Source of the DNA: 2-12-FULL-40-12 sp964518135
Lineage (GTDB): Bacteria > Patescibacteriota > Minisyncoccia > Minisyncoccales > 2-12-FULL-40-12
Direction: 5' to 3'
Length of the DNA: 58,280 bases
Assembly: GCA_964518135.1 (NCBI GenBank)
Contig: CAZFEY010000002.1
Location: 1-58,280 of the forward strand
The translations under genes were made by a program, and so were the position numbers. Shown piece after piece: positions 33,665-41,502 of the stretch (the first letter of the stretch is position 1; the number at the start of each line of letters is the position of its first letter). The notes beneath the pieces are model-generated. The model had not been told where the DNA came from, did not search any database, and saw only the letters and a list, made by a program, of their open reading frames with translations.

Positions 33665-35095
33665 ATGAAAGTGAATCCGAATATATTTAGAGGTTATGAC
33701 ATTAGAGGTGTTGTGGATAAAGATTTAGACCCGGTTTTTGCAAACAATCTGGGTAAAGCTTTTGGCACATATCTTGTTCGTCGTGGAGTAGGACAGGCCA
33801 TTGTTGGTCACGATTGTCGCATGACCAGCCCTGAATACAGCAAAGAAGTTACAAAAGGATTAATTTGGGCAGGGGTTGATGTTGTCAATATTGGCTTGAA
33901 TCTTGTAGGGACTTTTTACTGGTCTCAATACTATTTTGAATGCAAGGGAGGTATTTATGTGACAGCCTCTCATAATCCTGCCGAATATAATGGTTTTAAA
34001 TTAGCTATTAATTTTTCAGACACTCTAGTTTCGGATGGTATTCAAGAATTAAGACAAATGATAGAGCAAGAAGATTTTATTAAGGGGAAACAAGAAGGGA
34101 ATATTAAATACCAGAACATACAGAATGAGTACGTTCAAGATTTGTTGGGGAGAATATCTTTAAGAAGAGGATTCAGGGTGGTTATTGATCCCGGTTTTTC
34201 TACGGCAGGAATTATTATTCCAACCTTATTAAAAATGGCTGGTTGTGATGTGGTCGAAAGTAATTGCAGTATTGATCCTTCTTTTCCTTTGGGTACACCA
34301 GATCCGATAGATGTGGAGGTGGCTAGAAGATTAAGCAAGAAAGTAATTGAAGAAAAGGCAGATATAGGGTTTTCTTATGATGCTGATGGAGATAGGATAG
34401 GCATTGTTGATGAAAAAGGGAATATTATCTGGAACGACGTATTGGTAGCTATTTTTGCCAAAGACGTTCTAAATACCCATCCAGGAGAAATTATCATGTA
34501 CAATACACTTTGCTCGAAAGTGGTCGAAGAGTCTATATTGCAATCTGGCGGCAGGCCGTTTATGTGGCGAACTGGACACTCTTTCCTTAAAAAGAAAAAT
34601 CAGGAGATTAAAGCAGCTTTCATTGGTGAATTATCTGGTCATTTCTTTTTCTCAGCAGATTTTTACAACCATGACGACGGAGCTTATTCTTCTTTGCGGT
34701 TATTGAAATATCTCGCAGATACCAACAGATCACTTTCAGAAGCTGTTGATGAATTACCAAAATATATATCTAGCCCAGAAATCAAAATTTATTGCGACGA
34801 CAACGCAAAAGTAGATTTAATAAAAAAAATCACCCCAGTGTTAAAGGCCGATTTTTCAGACGCAGAAATTATTGACGATGAAAGAGCGGGGGATGGCGTA
34901 AGAATAGATTTTCGAGATGGAATGTTTGTAATTCGTTATTCACAGAACGCACCCTATATGACAGTCAAGTTCGAAGGAAAAACACAAGAAAGATATGACC
35001 AATTGAGGATTTATATCGATAAACTCCTTCATTCCTATCCCGAAGTTGATTGGAATTCCAATATTAATCAGAATACAAAATTCTTATCTGATTAA
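33665..35095 (+). CDS. Phosphomannomutase/phosphoglucomutase
   Basis: Alpha-D-phosphohexomutase of 476 aa. The phosphoserine loop is TASHNPAEYNG (serine at about residue 101), the metal loop is DADGDRIG, the sugar-binding loop is GELSGHFFF, and the C-terminal phosphate-binding domain ends in RYSQNAPYMTVKFEG. It interconverts hexose 1- and 6-phosphates for surface glycan precursors and works next to the PGI reaction. It is probably translated from a leaderless mRNA and overlaps the convergent trpS by 4 bp. Confidence 0.94.
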   Translation: MKVNPNIFRGYDIRGVVDKDLDPVFANNLGKAFGTYLVRRGVGQAIVGHDCRMTSPEYSKEVTKGLIWAGVDVVNIGLNLVGTFYWSQYYFECKGGIYVTASHNPAEYNGFKLAINFSDTLVSDGIQELRQMIEQEDFIKGKQEGNIKYQNIQNEYVQDLLGRISLRRGFRVVIDPGFSTAGIIIPTLLKMAGCDVVESNCSIDPSFPLGTPDPIDVEVARRLSKKVIEEKADIGFSYDADGDRIGIVDEKGNIIWNDVLVAIFAKDVLNTHPGEIIMYNTLCSKVVEESILQSGGRPFMWRTGHSFLKKKNQEIKAAFIGELSGHFFFSADFYNHDDGAYSSLRLLKYLADTNRSLSEAVDELPKYISSPEIKIYCDDNAKVDLIKKITPVLKADFSDAEIIDDERAGDGVRIDFRDGMFVIRYSQNAPYMTVKFEGKTQERYDQLRIYIDKLLHSYPEVDWNSNINQNTKFLSD

Positions 35096-36069
35096 ATCAA
35101 GCCCATCTTCTTTCTTACTTCCTCCATTGTTGATTGGGCTATAATTTGCGCCCTCCTCGCTCCTTTAGCTAGGATATCTTCAATGTATACTTGTCTAGTT
35201 GCCAATTCTTTCTTTCTTCTTCTGAATTCTTTAAGAGAATCAATAAGTAACTCAGCTAAAGATTTTTTGAGATCTGCGTAATTTTTTCCTTTGAATTTTC
35301 TTTCTATCTCTTTTATTTCCTGGTCAGAAAACAAGCTGTATATGGAAAGCAGATTGGATATGCCAGGCTTTTTAACGCTATCGTATTTTATTTCTTTGCC
35401 GCTGTCGGTGGTTGCAGCCATTATTTTTTCTTTAATTGATTCGGGCTCTTCGAATAGACCAATGCAGCCTCGTTGATCATCGCTTTTCGACATCTTTTTT
35501 TTAGGATTTTGTAAAGACATTATTTTAGTTCCTATTTTGGGGCTGTATGCTTCTGGTTCAACGAAAACCTTTCCGAATCTTTGATTGAATTTTCGGGCAA
35601 TAGTTCTAGTTAGTTCTAAATGTTGCAGTTGGTCTTTGCCAACTGGTACCAAATCGGCCTTGTATAATAATATATCTGCTGCTTGTAAGACAGGATAATT
35701 TAAGAGGCCGGCATTAACATTATTTTTAAATTGACGGCTTTTTTCTTTGTATTGCGTCATTCTGCTTAAGTCTCCGACAGGACAAATCGTACTCAAAAGC
35801 CAAAACAGCTCATTGTGCTCTTTTACATGAGACTGAACGAAAATTACGCTTTTTTCGGGATCGATGCCAGCTGCCAAATAGGCCGTCACGGTGTCTAATA
35901 TGTGGCGTTGTAGCTCTTTGGTGGAGTAGGGGGTAGTTAGAGCCTGTAAATCAGCCACAAAGCAAATACATTCTTCTTTAGCCTGCAGTTCTACCCAGTT
36001 ACGAACAGCTCCCAAATAATTTCCAATATGTAATTCTCCACTAGGCCGAATTCCGCTAAGTATGCGCAT
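35092..36069 (-). CDS. trpS: Tryptophanyl-tRNA synthetase
   Basis: Class I synthetase of 325 aa: HIGH-type motif HIGN (IRPSGELHIGNYLGA), the TrpRS segment LLYKADLVPVGKDQLQHLELTR, and KMSKS (PKKKMSKSDDQ). It charges tRNA-Trp. It lies downstream of the RNase J gene on the same strand, 18 bp apart. Confidence 0.97.
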   Translation of the reverse strand: MRILSGIRPSGELHIGNYLGAVRNWVELQAKEECICFVADLQALTTPYSTKELQRHILDTVTAYLAAGIDPEKSVIFVQSHVKEHNELFWLLSTICPVGDLSRMTQYKEKSRQFKNNVNAGLLNYPVLQAADILLYKADLVPVGKDQLQHLELTRTIARKFNQRFGKVFVEPEAYSPKIGTKIMSLQNPKKKMSKSDDQRGCIGLFEEPESIKEKIMAATTDSGKEIKYDSVKKPGISNLLSIYSLFSDQEIKEIERKFKGKNYADLKKSLAELLIDSLKEFRRRKKELATRQVYIEDILAKGARRAQIIAQSTMEEVRKKMGLI

Positions 36070-36087
36070 TTAATTATTCTTTATTAA

Positions 36088-37782
36088 TTAAGATTCTATA
36101 ACAACGGGCAAAACCATTGGTTTTCTTTGGGTTTTGTGAAATAAGAATTCCCCAACTTTATTTTTAATTTCGTCTTTGACGTAAACCCAGTTTATTGCCC
36201 CATCAGAACTAGCTGCTCTGTTGATAATCTCAATTACCTTTTTTCTGGTTTGTGCTAATAGCTCTTTTGATTCTTTGAGATAAACAAATCCACGAGATAT
36301 TATATCGGGAGAGCTCTTTACCTTGCCGCTTTTTTTATCTATTACTGCCACAATAACAAACATTCCATCTCTAGCCAATACTTGTCGGTCTCGGAGTACA
36401 ACTTCGCCAACATCGGCGATTCCCAATCCATCAACCATTATGTAGTTTGCGGGTACGCTCTTGGGTTCAACCGATATTTTGTTCTGGTCAAGATTTATGA
36501 TGTATCCATTTTCAGCAACAACTATATTTTTCTCCGGCATTCCAATTTCTTGTGCGATTTTAGAGTGGGCGACAAGCATGGAGTATTGGCCATGAATCGG
36601 CACGAAGAACTTAGGATGTATTAGTTTTATCATCTCGCCCAGCTCTTCTTTCTTGGCGTGTCCTCCGGCGTGTATATCCATCATGCCATAATGATAAACA
36701 TCAGCCTTTTGTCTGATCAAGTTATCTTTCAATGTCTGAACTGCTCTTTCGTTTCCAGGTATGACAGATGAGGAAAAAATAATCGTGTCTCCCTTTCCTA
36801 TTTGTATATTAGAATATTCTTTATTGGCTATACGCATTAAAACCGCCTGGCCTTCTCCTTGGGCACCAGTACAAACCAGTGTTACTTTCGAATCTGGATA
36901 ATTCTTAATTTCTTTTGCTGGGATCAAAGTTCCTTTTTTTGCCTTGATATATCCTAATTTTTTGCATATTTCAACATTTGTTCTCATAGAATAGCCGTCT
37001 ACTGCAATTTTTCTACCATACTTTTCGGACAGAGTAATAAGTTGCTGGATTCTATTGATAAGAGATCCGAACGTCGCAGCGATAATTTTTCCTTTAGACT
37101 GTTTGAAGATTTCTTCTAGATTCTCAAAAATTTCTTTTTCCGAAAGAGAGTGTCCAGAATCTTCAGCTCCAGTAGAATCTGACATTAATAAGGTGATGCC
37201 CTTTCTGCCTATCGCTTTCAATTTGTTAAAATCGGTCGGCTTGTCGTTTACCGGATGATTATCGAATTTGAAATCTGAAGTATGCAGAACACTTCCGGCG
37301 ACACAAGACACTATAATACCTGTATTGTCCGAAATATTGTGGTTTTGCTTGAAGAATTCCACTCTGAAAGGCCCAAGATTAACTATTGTTCCATCCTTTA
37401 TCTCTTCAATATTCAGTCTTGGTTGCATTGGAAAGTCTTCTTGTCTTTTTAAGATGATGGCCCTTGTTAAGCCAGAGGCAAACATAGGATAACGGTTGAA
37501 TGAAAATTTGTGCACTAAATAAGGAACGGCTCCTATGTGGTCATAGTGTCCATGAGTGAAGCCGATACCTACAATATCCTTTTCTCTACCTTTTAAGTAT
37601 TCGATGTTTGGAACAAGAAAATCAATACCAGGCATATCTGCGTCAGGGAAACGCAGCCCCATGTCGATAATGAAGATTTTCCTTTGGTATTCAAATAACG
37701 TCATATTGCGGCCAATCTCTCCTAATCCTCCAAGCGCAATAATTCGCATATGGTCTTGTTTTTTGACTATTTTTGTTGTCAT
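36088..37782 (-). CDS. rnj: Ribonuclease J (beta-CASP metallo-beta-lactamase)
   Basis: Protein of 564 aa. The metallo-beta-lactamase motif 2 is HGHYDHIGAVPYL (about residues 76-88), followed by the beta-CASP region (motif A SDSTGAE, later HAGGHAKKEEL and FVPIHGQYSMLVAH) and the C-terminal domain. RNase J is a 5'-3' exo- and endoribonuclease for mRNA decay and rRNA maturation. No Shine-Dalgarno. tRNA-Leu is immediately upstream on the same strand. Confidence 0.95.
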   Translation of the reverse strand: MTTKIVKKQDHMRIIALGGLGEIGRNMTLFEYQRKIFIIDMGLRFPDADMPGIDFLVPNIEYLKGREKDIVGIGFTHGHYDHIGAVPYLVHKFSFNRYPMFASGLTRAIILKRQEDFPMQPRLNIEEIKDGTIVNLGPFRVEFFKQNHNISDNTGIIVSCVAGSVLHTSDFKFDNHPVNDKPTDFNKLKAIGRKGITLLMSDSTGAEDSGHSLSEKEIFENLEEIFKQSKGKIIAATFGSLINRIQQLITLSEKYGRKIAVDGYSMRTNVEICKKLGYIKAKKGTLIPAKEIKNYPDSKVTLVCTGAQGEGQAVLMRIANKEYSNIQIGKGDTIIFSSSVIPGNERAVQTLKDNLIRQKADVYHYGMMDIHAGGHAKKEELGEMIKLIHPKFFVPIHGQYSMLVAHSKIAQEIGMPEKNIVVAENGYIINLDQNKISVEPKSVPANYIMVDGLGIADVGEVVLRDRQVLARDGMFVIVAVIDKKSGKVKSSPDIISRGFVYLKESKELLAQTRKKVIEIINRAASSDGAINWVYVKDEIKNKVGEFLFHKTQRKPMVLPVVIES

Positions 37783-37810
37783 ATCGTATTATTTATTTTT
37801 TTCTATAGTG

Positions 37811-37895
37811 TGCCGTGAGGGAGAGTTGAACTCCCACCCCCTTACGAGGACTGGCTCCTGAAGCCAGCGCGTCTGCCAATTCCGCCACCACGGCA
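37811..37895 (-). tRNA. tRNA-Leu(CAG)
   Basis: On the minus strand TGCCGTG pairs with CACGGCA. The anticodon stem CTGGC/GCCAG encloses TTCAGGA, giving anticodon CAG. A long variable arm and the T arm GAGTTCAACTC follow. CCA is not encoded. Confidence 0.93.
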
Positions 37896-37942
37896 TTTTC
37901 AACGGGATGAACGTACGCGTATTCTAGTCTCATTCCATACCT

Positions 37943-37957
37943 CCGAGTTCAACTCGG
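37943..37957. repeat. Short palindrome in a tRNA-like context
   Basis: CCGAGTTCAACTCGG, a 7-bp inverted repeat around a single base, in the 108-bp space between tRNA-Leu and the PGI gene. Its surroundings recall T-arm sequence but do not fold into a tRNA. Confidence 0.4.
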
Positions 37958-38003
37958 TCGTTCGGGATTCAGCCACGAGGGCAAACTGTTTTATGGTTAT
38001 TAT

Positions 38004-38672
38004 TTATTGATTCTTTTTCAGGAAATCGAGGTTTTTCGGAATTTGTTTAAGGGATTTTTCAAATCGTAAATTGGGAATTGTTTTGTAGCTTTTGTTTTTT
38101 ATCCATTTATATTTTTTCTTTCCGGATCCTTTTATGCAATAATAGCAAGCCCCTCTCTTTTTAGAAAAAATATCGTATTCATTTATGCATTTTTCGCTTA
38201 TCCAATTAGCCATTATAAGTTTTTTCTGTCCAGGATTAACGGTTACATGGCCATATCCGTTTGGCACTATAACCGCTTCTCCTTTACTGGCTTCAACCGC
38301 GAAAACATCTATTAACCCTCCTTTTGCATCACGTTTCTGCGCCAAATATATTGCTTTGCCTTCTAGGACAATATAAAGCTCAGCAAAATTATTTTTATGT
38401 TCATGTCCTATCGTTTTAACAAATTCCTTGCCAAGTACCATAGGGGGTATTGCTGTAATATCGCATCTTAAATCTCCTTTCCGTTTTAGACCACGATACA
38501 TATAGTAAAGTTCGATATCGGGCATTTTTTTTACCCATTTTTGGTCGTATAAAACTTTCTTTGCGTCGTACAGAAAACGGACGTCAGGTTTTTTATTTGA
38601 AAAACAAACTTTTTTATTTGAAAAACAAACTTTTTTATTTGAAAAACAAACTTGTTTATTGAGTTTCATCAT
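38004..38672 (-). CDS. pgiA: Cupin-type (archaeal-type) glucose-6-phosphate isomerase
   Basis: Protein of about 222 aa carrying the cupin phosphoglucose isomerase pattern: TIGHEHKNNFAELYIVLEGKA (metal-binding His and Glu), then VPNGYGHVTVNPG and NWISEKCINEYD. This family, first known from archaea such as Pyrococcus, interconverts glucose 6-phosphate and fructose 6-phosphate and is unrelated to the usual bacterial Pgi. The start is one of two adjacent ATGs (38672 or 38669) that overlap the end of the upstream transporter gene. The first ~25 residues are a repeat, with SNKKVCF three times in tandem, encoded by a 21-bp DNA repeat; the normal family N-terminus resumes at KPDVRFLYDAKKVLYD. Confidence 0.85.
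   Translation of the reverse strand: MMKLNKQVCFSNKKVCFSNKKVCFSNKKPDVRFLYDAKKVLYDQKWVKKMPDIELYYMYRGLKRKGDLRCDITAIPPMVLGKEFVKTIGHEHKNNFAELYIVLEGKAIYLAQKRDAKGGLIDVFAVEASKGEAVIVPNGYGHVTVNPGQKKLIMANWISEKCINEYDIFSKKRGACYYCIKGSGKKKYKWIKNKSYKTIPNLRFEKSLKQIPKNLDFLKKNQ
38589..38651. repeat. Three tandem copies of a 21-bp repeat within the PGI gene
   Basis: Units 38589-38609, 38610-38630 and 38631-38651, each TTTTTTATTTGAAAAACAAA plus C, identical to one another. A partial fourth unit continues to 38660. They are in frame with the PGI gene. A further copy lies upstream of secG at 40976-41002. Confidence 0.9.
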
Positions 38673-40734
38673 TTTTCCACGTTCTTTTTGTTGCAATATA
38701 CCAACTTGTGACATTTGAAAACCTTTTTGAGGGATCGGTCAACAACATTTCTTCAATACCCTTTATGTTATTGGCGGTGAGATATGGGTAATCCTGGCTA
38801 TACAAAAATATCGCCGGAGCGTCTTTGAGGATAGTATTTTGTAACGCTTCCAGGTTTCTAGCTCTTTCCTGTTTGTCAAAAGACTGTCTTATTTCCTCTA
38901 AGATTTTATCTGCTGTTTTGTTTTCGTAAAGAGACAAATTAGATCCGGGATCTTTTTTCTGTAAAGAATGCCAAAATGGCAAAGGATCAGGGGTAGCAGA
39001 TAGAACCTCTCCGAACAATAAGGCTTTATAATTACGGTTTTTGATAATGTCTTTTTCGATGGTTTGTATGTCGAAAACCTCAATCGTAAGCTCTATTCCT
39101 AGTTTTGCCCACTGTTCTTTTAATAGGCCGGCTATTTTTGTGAGGGTCGAGTAATCTACTGTGGTTAAAGTAATTTTAAGAGGAATTTTGTTTTGTGTAG
39201 ATAGGTCGCACAGCTCGTTTAATTCTTCTCGGGTATTCTTGCTTACCATACCTGTTCCTTCTTTGAATCCCCCGGGCTCTAGGATGTCTTTCGCATATTT
39301 TTCTTGGAATTTAATCACTGCATTTTCGGTAGCCTTGTCAAAACTTCCGGTAACTTTTCCTTCGGGATAAACATCGCTTCCGCCAGCCGGCTCAATTGCC
39401 AAACATCTTTGTAATTCTCTTACTTCAGCGCCTCGAGACCCTAACTTGAGGTCGCTTTTAAATTGTGAAATCGTGTCTCTTTTGATAGTTTTTTCCCTGA
39501 TAATTTCTTGGCAGTTCCCATCTTTGTTATCGGTTTCAGCACAATCTTTCTGTGTCTCTATAAATCCTGCTTTGTCTAGTAATTCTTTTGCTTTGTCTAA
39601 ATTAAATTCGTATTTAATTTCAGGATCGGCTAGCTCGAAGAAGTTTGGCATTACTGGGGAAATTACTGGCTTTGCGTATTGCCCTAATGCTTTTTGGATG
39701 ATACTTTCCCGATCCGTTCCATAATTTAAAGCTTGTCTTATTTCCTTGTCAAATAAAATATCTGTATCTTCTGTGTTAAGAAAGATGGCAAAATAACGTG
39801 ATAAGGGAAATGTATGGGTTGTTAAATTAGATTTATTAAAGAGCTTGAAATTATCAGGATGCATCAACGAGAACCCTTGTATTTCGTTTCGTTTCGCGGC
39901 CTTAATCAATTCCTCTTCTGAATTATAAAATTTAAAAGTAAATTTTTTTATCTTGGGTTTTTCGCCGGCATAGTATTCATTCTCAACCATTGTTATTGCC
40001 GTGATATATCCCGATCTATTTTGCTTTATATCCTGTAGTTTATAAGGACCAGAACCAATTGGATTAAGGTTGTATATGGAAAGAGGGAATTGCTCCGGTT
40101 CAATTTTGCTCCACACGTGAGATGGTAATATTTTCAATGTTAAATTTTCCAAAAAGACAACAGAGGACTCTCGTAGTTCAAAACGCAAAACAGATTCCGA
40201 AACTTTCTTTACTGTAACCCCCACCCAGGATGCCCGTAAAGGACTTTTGTAATCGGGATTTTGAATCGTTTCTATGGTAAAAAGCACATCATTGGCCGTT
40301 AAAGCATCTCCGTCTTGCCAGGAAAGGTTTTCTTTTAGGGTGACTTCAAAAGCTTTGCCTCCTTCTAAGATTTTATATCCTTGAGCCAGCTCTGGTACCA
40401 AATCACCATTGTTATCATATTTCATCAAGCCAGAGAAAAGAATTTGAGCTATGTCCTTGTCTACGTCCGAAATATCGCTATAAAGTGGATTAATAAATCT
40501 AGGGTATCCTACTACGCCCTCTGCGAAAGATCCTCCCTTATCTGCGACAACAATGGTATTGTTTAGGTAAAGACTGGATAATACAAAAATCAAGCTAGAC
40601 AAGAACAAAACCAATAAAACAGAAAAAAGTATTTTTTCTTTTCCAGTTAGAACCTTAAAAACTTGTTTCCATTGAGGCCATGATGGCCATTTCGTTGGTC
40701 TTTTTGGTTTTGATGAGGAATAATCCGTGTCCAT
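38656..40734 (-). CDS. Peptide-type ABC solute-binding protein (family 5) with inserted peptidoglycan-binding domain
   Basis: Membrane-anchored protein of 692 aa. A transmembrane helix (about 36-57) replaces a cleaved signal. The SBP_bac_5 (DppA/OppA) fold starts with GVVGYPRFINPLYSD and includes LSWQDGDALTANDVLFTIE, NPIGSGPYKL and LNYGTDRESIIQKALG. At about 425-505 the fold is interrupted by a PG_binding_1-like module (LGSRGAEVRELQRCL, TGSFDKATENAVIKFQEKY, GMVSKNTREELN), after which the SBP fold resumes (LTTVDYSTLTKIAGLLKEQW). No permease or ATPase genes are adjacent. It is 1 nt downstream of secG and overlaps the PGI start. Confidence 0.88.
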   Translation of the reverse strand: MDTDYSSSKPKRPTKWPSWPQWKQVFKVLTGKEKILFSVLLVLFLSSLIFVLSSLYLNNTIVVADKGGSFAEGVVGYPRFINPLYSDISDVDKDIAQILFSGLMKYDNNGDLVPELAQGYKILEGGKAFEVTLKENLSWQDGDALTANDVLFTIETIQNPDYKSPLRASWVGVTVKKVSESVLRFELRESSVVFLENLTLKILPSHVWSKIEPEQFPLSIYNLNPIGSGPYKLQDIKQNRSGYITAITMVENEYYAGEKPKIKKFTFKFYNSEEELIKAAKRNEIQGFSLMHPDNFKLFNKSNLTTHTFPLSRYFAIFLNTEDTDILFDKEIRQALNYGTDRESIIQKALGQYAKPVISPVMPNFFELADPEIKYEFNLDKAKELLDKAGFIETQKDCAETDNKDGNCQEIIREKTIKRDTISQFKSDLKLGSRGAEVRELQRCLAIEPAGGSDVYPEGKVTGSFDKATENAVIKFQEKYAKDILEPGGFKEGTGMVSKNTREELNELCDLSTQNKIPLKITLTTVDYSTLTKIAGLLKEQWAKLGIELTIEVFDIQTIEKDIIKNRNYKALLFGEVLSATPDPLPFWHSLQKKDPGSNLSLYENKTADKILEEIRQSFDKQERARNLEALQNTILKDAPAIFLYSQDYPYLTANNIKGIEEMLLTDPSKRFSNVTSWYIATKRTWKNDETQ

Positions 40735-40735
40735 T

Positions 40736-40954
40736 TCAGACGATAAGGTTTAGGATAGCTAAGGCAATAAATAAAATCCCAAGAATGATAGTGCCTTGAA
40801 ATAATTTTGCCTGAATACCTCTTCTTGTTGAGTAAAAACTACCACCTTCGCCTCCAAAGGCAGAACCCAAAGCAGTTCCTCTTTGCTGTAAGAGGATGGC
40901 AATTATCAAGAGTATTGAGATTACTATTTGCACTATGGGCAAAAAAACAATCAT
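40736..40954 (-). CDS. secG: Preprotein translocase subunit SecG
   Basis: Protein of 72 aa with two membrane helices and the SecG pattern LLIIAILLQQRGTALGSAFGG between them. The frame is open 66 bp further upstream through the NKQVCFSNK repeat, but the ATG at 40954 gives a normal SecG length. It accompanies SecYE in protein export and is first in a minus-strand run with the solute-binding protein and PGI genes. Confidence 0.88.
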   Translation of the reverse strand: MIVFLPIVQIVISILLIIAILLQQRGTALGSAFGGEGGSFYSTRRGIQAKLFQGTIILGILFIALAILNLIV

Positions 40955-40975
40955 GTATTTATTTAATAAAATAGG

Positions 40976-41002
40976 TTTATTTGAAAAACAAACTTGTTTA
41001 TT
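40976..41002. repeat. Copy of the PGI 21-bp repeat upstream of secG
   Basis: This 27-bp stretch is identical to 38634-38660 and sits 22 bp upstream of the secG start. In the secG frame it would read NKQVCFSNK, as in PGI. Confidence 0.8.
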
Positions 41003-41026
41003 TAATCGCGAAGCAATCAAGCTTGC

Positions 41027-41401
41027 TTACTTACGAATTAAAATAGTAGAAAGGGTAAATATAATTAGCGAGGTAAGGAAAAGAGGCAGTATTCCCTCGA
41101 TTGTTAATCCGGGAGATGCAAGGTCAACCGCCCATATTAATCCCATTATAATCACAAAACTAAAAAGATTGAAAGTGATTAGCCTTAATGGGAAGGTAAT
41201 GAAATTCAATACCGGTTTTACAAAGAAATTAAGAGCTCCCAAGAGCATTCCTGCGAATAAGAGTGTTTGAGAAAAATTGTTCCAGTTAAATTCAGCTTTG
41301 GGCCAAATCGGGTTCGTAAATTCTACGTTGGGGATAAATTTTGTTGCCAACCAGAGCCCTAAAACTCCAACAACGAACTGGAGAATCAACCTCAATATCA
41401 T
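41027..41401 (-). CDS. YvlD/phage-holin-family-4 membrane protein
   Basis: Protein of 124 aa with four membrane helices and the family segment ALNFFVKPVLNFITFPLRLITFNLFSFVI. This widespread small membrane protein family (PF04020-type) has no firm biochemical role; in some bacteria it is linked to envelope stress. It lies between uvrC and secG on the same strand. Confidence 0.82.
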   Translation of the reverse strand: MILRLILQFVVGVLGLWLATKFIPNVEFTNPIWPKAEFNWNNFSQTLLFAGMLLGALNFFVKPVLNFITFPLRLITFNLFSFVIIMGLIWAVDLASPGLTIEGILPLFLTSLIIFTLSTILIRK

Positions 41402-41434
41402 TGTCTATAGTATCAATTATTAGCTTTAAGGTCA

Positions 41435-41502
41435 ACCCGGTAGTGAATTCTGGACTCGCTTCGCGGAATTATTCGAAGAATGTCCAAAATCTACTACCGG
41501 GC
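41435..41502 (-). repeat. MITE-like palindromic element, copy 1 (reverse orientation)
   Basis: Inverted ends CCCGGTAGTGAATTCTGGAC (from 41436) and GTCCAAAATCTACTACCGGG (to 41501) enclose about 26 bp that contain TTCGCGGAA. Its reverse complement aligns with the element at 47374-47459. The uvrC stop codon (41494-41496) lies inside one end. Confidence 0.8.

Noticed and set aside
37896..38003. Possible second tRNA next to tRNA-Leu, because of GTTCAACTC and CCACGAGGGC
   Set aside because: No acceptor pairing or anticodon arm can be formed; only a 15-base palindrome is supported.
40896..41270. Plus-strand frame of 124 aa opposite secG and the YvlD-like gene
   Set aside because: It is antisense to two recognisable genes, covers a repeat, and has no ribosome binding site or family resemblance.
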